Source: Methanocalculus sp. (GTDB lineage Archaea > Halobacteriota > Methanomicrobia > Methanomicrobiales > Methanocorpusculaceae). Taken from it: a stretch of 6,272 bases of DNA. A program made the position numbers and the translations under genes. The stretch lies in NCBI RefSeq assembly GCF_029762515.1, contig NZ_JARVGN010000097.1, forward strand, positions 1 to 6,272, read 5' to 3'. The notes under the pieces are model-generated. The model made no database searches. It was not told the DNA's origin and was given only the letters and a program-made list of their open reading frames with translations. Positions within the stretch are counted from its first letter, which is position 1, and each line of letters opens with the position of its first letter. Positions 1-5,226 of the stretch are shown here, piece by piece.

Positions 1-1001
1 TATTCCGGGGGTAGATCTTTTAATCTCTCATCAGGAATCCCGTGAATAATCCAATCTGCAATAATGAGGACACTGGAGTTTTTACTCTGCATGAGTCTCT
101 CAAACTCATCAAGGACCCCTTCTTCATGCAGGATTGGATCATCGGCCCAGTTGAGGAGGTGAATGAGGGCAAATGCCTCCTCACCAATTGAAATTGCCTC
201 CTCTCTCTGTACATCGATATATTCCACAAATATATCATCCAGCCTCTTTTCAACGTCCGCAAGAAAGCCATCAATTATCTCGACACTCCCAAAAGCAGCA
301 GCAATCACCACAGTGAGTGGATCCCGTATATCCGCATCTTCAGTATCAGATCTAAAGAGCATGATCAATGAGAGGAGATTTTTGAGGTACGATGGTATGG
401 CTTCGGTAAAACTGACGATTTCTACCTCCAGATTATCAGAGATTCCTGCTCGAAGAAGGTATCTGATACCTTCAATCTGCTCCCGGAATGATAGATTATG
501 AAATACAGAATATCTATAGGAATGGTCCAGAATATCGTCTGTTCCGGAAGGTGGACGAAATAATGTTTCCTCCAGCAGATTATGCCATAGCTCTTTTGCT
601 CCCTCATCATCTTTCATGAGAGTAAAACCAAGGAAGGCATATAGCCGTCGCATTAACTGTGGATCGTCATGCCGTTTCGTAAGGTTTGCTAATAATTTTT
701 CATCATACTCTCCATCCCGTGAACGATTGACAAGTGCCTTTCGTATCATGCAGAGGGAAGAGTCACTAAAGAAGTAATCATCAATCAATATGCTGTACGC
801 TGACTTATGATCCCCGATGGACTCATAGAGTGATGACAGGGCAAGGGTGACTTCGCGGCAATCGGGATACTCTTCAAAGGTTTCAGCGATGATCCCGATC
901 AGTCTTTTCTTCTCGTCAGAGGTGAGATGATCATTGGTGAGATCAAATGCGGGCCCAAAAAAGTGAAAATGATCGGGATCACTGAAGAAGGATCTGCTCA
1001 T
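1..1001 (-). CDS. Partial hypothetical protein, TPR-like alpha-helical repeats (3' end outside window)
   Basis: An uninterrupted reading frame of 333 codons runs from an ATG at 999-1001 to the left edge without a stop, so the C-terminus is missing. I checked the frame codon by codon. I do not recognise the family. The protein is acidic, without signal peptide or membrane segment, and reads as almost entirely helical. Residues about 32-75 (LSSLYESIGDHKSAY core) and 116-145 (LYAFLGFTLMKDDEGAKELW core) have the small/large residue spacing of tetratricopeptide repeats, so a protein-binding solenoid is the best guess; residues 170-333 look like further degenerate helical pairs. No catalytic motif is visible. 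It uses AGA, TTA, ATA and CGA codons more freely than cdc48 and looks more AT-rich, consistent with low expression or later acquisition. A GGGAG lies 15 nt before the ATG, too far for a good ribosome site; a TATA-like element would give a nearly leaderless mRNA. Coding status is fairly sure, function unknown. Confidence 0.82.
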   Translation of the reverse strand, partial: MSRSFFSDPDHFHFFGPAFDLTNDHLTSDEKKRLIGIIAETFEEYPDCREVTLALSSLYESIGDHKSAYSILIDDYFFSDSSLCMIRKALVNRSRDGEYDEKLLANLTKRHDDPQLMRRLYAFLGFTLMKDDEGAKELWHNLLEETLFRPPSGTDDILDHSYRYSVFHNLSFREQIEGIRYLLRAGISDNLEVEIVSFTEAIPSYLKNLLSLIMLFRSDTEDADIRDPLTVVIAAAFGSVEIIDGFLADVEKRLDDIFVEYIDVQREEAISIGEEAFALIHLLNWADDPILHEEGVLDEFERLMQSKNSSVLIIADWIIHGIPDERLKDLPPE

Positions 1002-1028
1002 GCAGAGATGGTAAGACTCCCTTTGGTT

Positions 1029-1038
1029 TTATTATATC
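1029..1038 (-). promoter_or_regulatory. Possible TATA box of the TPR-like gene
   Basis: The minus strand reads GATATAATAA here, in the AT-rich spacer between the aldolase stop and the ATG at 1001. Placing a start site about 25 bp downstream of the element gives position ~1008, only some 7 nt before the ATG, so the transcript would be almost leaderless, which is common in archaea. No strong purine BRE precedes it. The call rests on one short AT-rich match and is tentative. Confidence 0.3.
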
Positions 1039-1046
1039 TAAGAGGT

Positions 1047-1066
1047 AGAGAGGGAAAGTTCTCTCT
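1047..1066 (-). terminator. Weak hairpin directly after the aldolase stop
   Basis: A 6-bp perfect inverted repeat (agagag at 1047-1052, ctctct at 1061-1066, 8-nt loop) begins one base after the aldolase TAA at 1067-1069. It is followed on the minus strand by a mixed pyrimidine stretch but not by a clean T-run, so it may be a transcript 3'-end structure and not a true terminator. Confidence 0.25.
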
Positions 1067-1984
1067 TTACTCCCCACTATAGATTTTCCATGCCTGTTCC
1101 ACATCAGCCCCTTCAATCGTAATAGCGAAGATTGCATTTGTGAACCGGACGGCTGCATCAAGTCCTTTCTGATGGATGTTCCTGCCGGTTGCATTTCCTG
1201 CCGCTCCTCCGGAATGGATCTGGTCATAGAGTTCTGTTAAGAACTTCTTTTCATCGATGGAGGAGCCTCCTGCACAGACCACCTTCGTTCTGCCAGCTGC
1301 AAGAACAGCCTCTTTCAGGAGATCAGAAGAATTATGACCCTCTTTCTTCGGAGCATTCACCTTGACATAATCTGCACCAAGTGCTGCGGCAACTCCCGCT
1401 GCACCTGCGATCAGGTGCGGATCTTTCTCGTCTTTAACCGCTGCTCCGCGTGGATAGATCCAGAGCACAACAAGCATCCCGTTTTTATGTGCATCCAGGA
1501 TCACCTGCTGCGCCTCACGCATCATCTCACTCTCGTATTCTGATCCGATATAGATCGTATAGCCAACCGCTGTGATCGCGAGTCCCGTCCTGTCACGGAG
1601 ATCCACAACATCCTGGACCGAAACAAGGAGGGGGCTGTAAGGGTCCTGCTGGGAGGTCTTGACCAGGTGCGTCTTTGAATTGAGTTTCACGAGATAGGGG
1701 ATATCCGGGAAATCCATTCCATACCGGACGATAAGTCCGTACTGTGTTGCAAAGACACCAACTTTTCCCTCTGAGGCGATTTTGAAGAGGTGCACAGGGC
1801 TTGCATCATCTTCATGGATATCCTCGCCAAAGAAGTCGTCATTGAGGTGCTCGACCTTCTGGTCGCCGGCAAAGAGCATCAGGCGCCCGGTACCGCGTGT
1901 TATCCTCTGGTAGTTTGCGATGAAGGTATCAACTGCCGCAAACGGTACATCCAGTGGAATCGAGAAGACATCTTCTGCAGTCAT
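1067..1984 (-). CDS. Class I (DhnA/DeoC/LacD-like) fructose-bisphosphate aldolase
   Basis: Cytosolic TIM-barrel aldolase expected to interconvert fructose 1,6-bisphosphate with dihydroxyacetone phosphate and glyceraldehyde 3-phosphate through a lysine Schiff base. From the ATG at 1982-1984 it has 305 residues. Visible motifs are FAGDQKVEH (about 39-46, beta-1 aspartate region), VKLNSKT (99-105), WIYPRG (175-180, with the tyrosine matching the archaeal class I acid/base tyrosine), ADYVKVNAP (204-212, with K208 as the likely Schiff-base lysine), CAGGSS (237-242) and GNATGRNIHQ (263-272), the last two being phosphate-binding loops. The open frame reaches two tandem TTG codons at 2033-2038, giving 323 residues, but no ribosome site precedes them and the extra 18 residues do not look conserved; IPLDVP close to the N-terminus fits the ATG start. 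Exact substrate is inferred: related enzymes make precursors for the archaeal shikimate route, though this sequence fits the aldolase group better. Confidence 0.85.
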   Translation of the reverse strand: MTAEDVFSIPLDVPFAAVDTFIANYQRITRGTGRLMLFAGDQKVEHLNDDFFGEDIHEDDASPVHLFKIASEGKVGVFATQYGLIVRYGMDFPDIPYLVKLNSKTHLVKTSQQDPYSPLLVSVQDVVDLRDRTGLAITAVGYTIYIGSEYESEMMREAQQVILDAHKNGMLVVLWIYPRGAAVKDEKDPHLIAGAAGVAAALGADYVKVNAPKKEGHNSSDLLKEAVLAAGRTKVVCAGGSSIDEKKFLTELYDQIHSGGAAGNATGRNIHQKGLDAAVRFTNAIFAITIEGADVEQAWKIYSGE

Positions 1985-2086
1985 ACCCAGAATATCATCC
2001 CGTGCCTGATTAATGGTTGCGGATTGTTCAGGCAACAATCAGCAGGATGGAACTGCTCTATGAACCATGAATAGAAAACCGGAATG

Positions 2087-2093
2087 AAAAAAA
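2087..2093 (-). terminator. T7 run downstream of the hsp20 gene
   Basis: Seven A on the plus strand are seven T on the transcribed-sense strand, 68 nt after the small heat-shock gene stop. Oligo-T tracts act as intrinsic terminators in archaea. A hairpin lies upstream at 2130-2151. The AT-rich surroundings could equally hold the aldolase promoter, for which I see no clear TATA box. Confidence 0.4.
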
Positions 2094-2129
2094 TTGTAAT
2101 TAGTGTAAAAGGAGGAGGGGATCTGCTTC

Positions 2130-2151
2130 CAGGACATTTTTCCCCGTCCTG
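2130..2151 (-). terminator. Hairpin after the cdc48-hsp20 operon
   Basis: A perfect 6-bp inverted repeat, caggac (2130-2135) and gtcctg (2146-2151), encloses a 10-nt loop and starts 9 nt after the hsp20 stop codon. The stem is GC-containing and stable, but the T-run lies about 37 nt further on, so it may be a 3'-end stabiliser with termination at the T-run. Confidence 0.4.
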
Positions 2152-2160
2152 CCCTTCTGA

Positions 2161-2589
2161 TTATTCGAGATGGATGACCTGATGGCCTTTATCCGAATCT
2201 TTCCGGCAGATGATCTCAAGGACACCGTTGATACAGCTCATCCTGATGTTATCAGGATCGACCTGTGGGAGATCCACCACGGCAATCGGTTCTCTCCTCT
2301 CATGTGATACGATATGGAGACGGCCACCCTCAAAGAAGATCCTGATCTCTTCAGGATCATATCCTGAGACATCAGTTGCGATGATCAGATCGTCATTAAT
2401 CTCATAGACCTCAACTGCATGCTCCTCTTCGTCGAATGGTGTCTGGCTGATGTTCACAGGGGAGCCGTTGATAACCACACGGAATCCCATAACCCGTGGG
2501 GATGTCAGATCAACGTCCATTGACTCTGCCATGATCTTCCTGACCGCATCAATCAGTTCCCTGTATGCATCTGATGGTGGTTCATTCAT
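2161..2589 (-). CDS. hsp20: Small heat-shock protein (Hsp20/alpha-crystallin family)
   Basis: A 142-residue cytosolic holdase chaperone of the alpha-crystallin type, expected to bind unfolding proteins without ATP. An N-terminal arm (1-55) with a helical start precedes an alpha-crystallin domain at about 57-130. Supporting motifs are DVSGYDPEEIRI (73-84), VVDLPQVDPDNI (104-115) and INGVLEII (120-127), the last matching the family signature A-x-n-GvL. The C-terminus VIHLE resembles the terminal IxI-E of archaeal Hsp16.5, with L in the last hydrophobic place. The segment between LHIV (91-94) and the VVDLP strand is very short, so the beta-6 dimerisation loop seems reduced. The ATG is 13 nt after the cdc48 stop with only a purine-rich AAAGAAGA before it, so it is probably co-transcribed and translationally linked to cdc48. 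A GvpH-like gas-vesicle protein is the alternative label, but no gvp genes are nearby. Confidence 0.85.
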   Translation of the reverse strand: MNEPPSDAYRELIDAVRKIMAESMDVDLTSPRVMGFRVVINGSPVNISQTPFDEEEHAVEVYEINDDLIIATDVSGYDPEEIRIFFEGGRLHIVSHERREPIAVVDLPQVDPDNIRMSCINGVLEIICRKDSDKGHQVIHLE

Positions 2590-2602
2590 TCTTCTTTCAC
2601 AC

Positions 2603-4999
2603 TCATTTCTCTTCAGCCATTAGTTTTTCCAGTTCTGTTGTTTGTTCCCTGATCACATCAAACTGTTTCCTGCCGGATGTCACAAGATTGCGGATTTTTT
2701 CTGCAGCAGCGGCAATCGTCTCACCTTTCTCAAGGAGGAGCGCACGTTTTGCAACATTCAATGCCTTTTCCAGAATCCGCCTCTGCTCCTCGTTATAGAG
2801 GAACTCCCATGACTGCCGTTCGGCGGACTCGATAGCATCGCTATCAAGGGATGGCTTCACCCGCTCCTGTGCCCGCCTGATATGATCCTTGGTGACACGA
2901 ATATTCTCCATCGCATCTTTCATCTCAATCTCGCTTCTGCCTCCCATCTTTGAGATGAAATCACGGATTGCATAGAGCTTTGATTCACGGACAAGAGCTT
3001 CGATATCAGCACCGACAAACCCTTTTGTCTCACCAACCAGTGTGTCAAGATCGATATCTTTTGCAAGCACACCTTCTTCATCCTTCAGGTATACCTTGAA
3101 GATCTGCTTCCTTCCCTCATCATCTGGTGGCGGGACAAAGATATGGCGTTCAAGCCGCCCGGGACGCATGAGGGCAGTATCCATCATATCCGGCCTGTTG
3201 GTTGCACCAATGACGACCACGTCCTTGAGTTCTTCAAGCCCGTCAAGTTCCGTTAAGATCTGGCTGACCACACTCTCGGTGACATGGGAGGATCCGGTGT
3301 AACTTCCCCTGCGAGGCACAAGCGCATCAACTTCATCAAAGAAGATGATGGACGGCGATGCCTGGCGTGCTTTCCGGAAGATCTCCCTGACACCTTTCTC
3401 GGATTCGCCAACCCATTTGGAGAGGAGTTCGGGTCCTTTGATTGATATGAAGTTGCACTCGCTCTCGTTTGCCACAGCTTTGGCAAGGAGCGTCTTTCCG
3501 GTGCCGGGAGGGCCAAAGAGGAGGATCCCTTTTGGTGGCTTGGTTGTGAGTCTCTGGAATATTTCCGGGTACTTCAGCGGCCATTCCACTGCCTCCCTCA
3601 GCTCTTCTTTAACATCTTCAAGGCCGCCGACATCGCTCCAGTGGATGTCTGGCACCTCGACAAGCACCTCACGCATTGCACTCGGCTCAACATGCTTTAG
3701 TGCCTCATCGAAATCCTCGCGGATAACTTTCAGCTCATCCAGAAGCTCGGTTGGGATGTCTTCATCCACATTGATCTTCGGAATGATCTTTCTGAGTGCA
3801 TGCATCGCCGCTTCCTTGACGAGCAGTGACAGATCTGCACCCACAAAACCATGGGTGATATCTGCGAAATGCGAGAGTTCGACATCATCTCCAAGTGGAA
3901 CCCCGCGGCTGTGAATCTGGAGGACTTCGAGCCTTCCCTTTTTATCAGGAATTCCAATCTCGATCTCACGGTCAAACCGCCCTCCACGCCGAAGCGCAGG
4001 ATCAATTGCATCCGGAAGGTTTGTTGCGGCGATGACGATCACCTGTCCGCGGCTCTTGAGCCCATCCATCAGGGAGAGGAGCTGTGCAACAACCCGCCGT
4101 TCAACCTCCCCTTTCGTATCTTCACGTTTTGGTGCAATGGAGTCGATCTCATCGATGAAGATGATCGTCGGCGAGTTCTCCTGTGCCTCATCAAAGACCT
4201 CACGGAGCTTGCCCTCGGACTCGCCATAGTACTTACTCATGATCTCCGGGCCTGAGAGCGTGATGAAGTGGGCGTCCACTTCACTGGCAACTGCCCGTGC
4301 GATCAGGGTCTTTCCGGTTCCTGGTGGACCATAGAGCAGCACCCCCTTTGGTGGCTCGATTCCAAGCCGCTCAAAGAGTTCCGGGTGCCTGAGCGGGAGC
4401 TCGATCATCTCGCGGACGAGTTGAAGCTCACGTCCAAGTCCGCCGATATCCTCATAATGGATATCTGAGAAACCTTCTTTTCCTTTCTCTCCTTCATAGG
4501 GTGTTTCTTTCAGCTCGATCTCTGTGTCTTCGGTGACAATGGCAATGCCCTTTGGGCTCACTTTTGAGATGACGAAGGTGAGTGGGTTTCCAAGTACATT
4601 TACCCGGACAGTCTGGCCTGCGGATACAGATCTGCCATGAAGCATTCGTTTCAGGTATTGTTCCCCGCCTACAAGCCGAATTGCCTGAGTCGGCTGGATA
4701 ACAACCTTTGTTGCATATCCTGCATCCAGCTTTTTGATCCTGACCTTGTCATCAATACCGGCACCGGCATTGCTCCGGACGTTCCCGTCGATCCTGATTA
4801 CCGCACGGCCGGTATCTTCAGGAAAACCTGGCCAGACTATGGCAGCGGCTTTCTTCTTACCAGATATCTCGATCACGTCGCCTGAGACCAGGTTCAGCTG
4901 TTTCATCACATCGATTGAGAGACGGGCCATTCCCCGTCCGGCATCGCCATGAGCCGCCTCTTTCACTACAAGATCCATGTAATCCTTATCAGTTGTCAT
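2603..4999 (-). CDS. cdc48: Cdc48/VAT-type AAA+ ATPase, protein unfoldase
   Basis: Hexameric cytosolic ATPase (archaeal p97/VAT) that unfolds or extracts proteins by threading them through its pore. The 798 residues hold a Cdc48 N-domain (double-psi barrel about 5-95, second subdomain about 105-165) and two AAA+ rings. D1: Walker A GPPGTGKT at 224-231, Walker B IIFIDEID at 279-286, sensor N327, arginine fingers R341/R344, pore loop KYYG at 256-259. D2: Walker A at 496-503, Walker B IIFFDEVD at 551-558, sensor N601, fingers R615/R618, pore loop KWVG at 528-531. All catalytic residues are intact in both rings. A helical, charged extension (about 720-798) follows D2 and ends MAEEK, not the HbYX tail used to dock on the 20S proteasome. 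The ATG is supported by AGAGGT 7 nt upstream and a good TATA box. It leads an operon with the small heat-shock gene 13 bp downstream. Confidence 0.97.
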   Translation of the reverse strand: MTTDKDYMDLVVKEAAHGDAGRGMARLSIDVMKQLNLVSGDVIEISGKKKAAAIVWPGFPEDTGRAVIRIDGNVRSNAGAGIDDKVRIKKLDAGYATKVVIQPTQAIRLVGGEQYLKRMLHGRSVSAGQTVRVNVLGNPLTFVISKVSPKGIAIVTEDTEIELKETPYEGEKGKEGFSDIHYEDIGGLGRELQLVREMIELPLRHPELFERLGIEPPKGVLLYGPPGTGKTLIARAVASEVDAHFITLSGPEIMSKYYGESEGKLREVFDEAQENSPTIIFIDEIDSIAPKREDTKGEVERRVVAQLLSLMDGLKSRGQVIVIAATNLPDAIDPALRRGGRFDREIEIGIPDKKGRLEVLQIHSRGVPLGDDVELSHFADITHGFVGADLSLLVKEAAMHALRKIIPKINVDEDIPTELLDELKVIREDFDEALKHVEPSAMREVLVEVPDIHWSDVGGLEDVKEELREAVEWPLKYPEIFQRLTTKPPKGILLFGPPGTGKTLLAKAVANESECNFISIKGPELLSKWVGESEKGVREIFRKARQASPSIIFFDEVDALVPRRGSYTGSSHVTESVVSQILTELDGLEELKDVVVIGATNRPDMMDTALMRPGRLERHIFVPPPDDEGRKQIFKVYLKDEEGVLAKDIDLDTLVGETKGFVGADIEALVRESKLYAIRDFISKMGGRSEIEMKDAMENIRVTKDHIRRAQERVKPSLDSDAIESAERQSWEFLYNEEQRRILEKALNVAKRALLLEKGETIAAAAEKIRNLVTSGRKQFDVIREQTTELEKLMAEEK

Positions 5000-5006
5000 A
5001 ATGAGT

Positions 5007-5012
5007 ACCTCT
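5007..5012 (-). promoter_or_regulatory. Shine-Dalgarno site of cdc48
   Basis: The minus strand reads AGAGGT seven nt before the cdc48 ATG, complementary to the archaeal 16S 3' end. It fixes the ATG at 4997-4999 as the start. Confidence 0.7.
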
Positions 5013-5013
5013 G

Positions 5014-5030
5014 ACTTACCATACGTTAGT
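5014..5030 (-). promoter_or_regulatory. Imperfect palindrome at the predicted cdc48 start site (possible operator)
   Basis: Half-sites acttac (5014-5019) and gttagt (5025-5030) are inverted copies with one mismatch, separated by 5 bp. The element covers the predicted transcription start (~5018), where archaeal repressors such as the Pyrococcus heat-shock regulator Phr bind. That it is a real operator is inference from position and symmetry. Confidence 0.3.
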
Positions 5031-5039
5031 GTTGTTTAA

Positions 5040-5054
5040 TATTTATAGTTTTCT
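5040..5054 (-). promoter_or_regulatory. TATA box and BRE of the cdc48-hsp20 operon
   Basis: The minus strand reads TATAAATA at 5047-5040, preceded by the purine-rich GAAAAC that fits a BRE. A start site about 25 bp downstream of the box centre falls near 5018, giving an 18-nt leader that holds the Shine-Dalgarno. This is the best promoter in the window. Confidence 0.7.
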
Positions 5055-5159
5055 CTAACTCAGAGATCTGAACGATTGTTTTCTTCTGATCATCTGCAAA
5101 TTCCCTCCTGAATACAAAAAACTACTGTTTGATCTGAATAATCCACTATTGAGATACAG

Positions 5160-5197
5160 AAAAATCCCGTCAATAATTCCTGATAATGGAAAGACGG
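5160..5197 (-). terminator. Hairpin plus T5 tail downstream of thiC
   Basis: On the minus strand CCGTC (5197-5193) pairs with GACGG (5171-5167), and inside it TTCC pairs with GGAA around a 7-nt loop, giving a two-part stem. It is followed by GATTTTT (T-run 5160-5164). This is the arrangement of an intrinsic terminator and lies about 30 nt after the thiC stop, behind the T7 tract. Confidence 0.45.
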
Positions 5198-5201
5198 AGA
5201 T

Positions 5202-5208
5202 AAAAAAA
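5202..5208 (-). terminator. T7 tract after thiC
   Basis: Seven A on the plus strand give a T7 tract on the thiC sense strand, 18 nt after the thiC stop at 5227. Oligo-T runs terminate archaeal RNA polymerase without needing a hairpin. With the hairpin and T5 further on, it forms a double stop that separates thiC from the cdc48 promoter. Confidence 0.5.
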
Positions 5209-5226
5209 GTGGTTTGGATGAGAGAT

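Noticed and set aside
2101..2120. Plus-strand GGAGGAGGGG that looks like a strong ribosome binding site
   Set aside because: No plus-strand open frame of any length with coding character follows it; all real genes here are on the minus strand.
3345..3914. A plus-strand open frame of 189 codons inside cdc48
   Set aside because: It lies antisense to the highly conserved D1-D2 region of Cdc48, is rich in serine as is typical of mirror frames of such genes, and has no family resemblance or ribosome site.
3480..4340. Repeated nucleotide blocks around the two Walker A regions of cdc48
   Set aside because: These are the ancient duplicated D1 and D2 ATPase modules of the family, not a recent repeat or mobile element.
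4996..5022. A minus-strand 8-codon reading frame (ATG at 5020-5022) whose TGA overlaps the cdc48 ATG
   Set aside because: The start predicted from the TATA box (~5018) lies downstream of this ATG, so it is unlikely to be in the mRNA; it has no ribosome site.
5000..5226. Search for a small RNA or tRNA in the thiC-cdc48 spacer
   Set aside because: No cloverleaf, CCA end or kink-turn/C-D box pattern was found; the spacer is explained by terminators and the cdc48 promoter.
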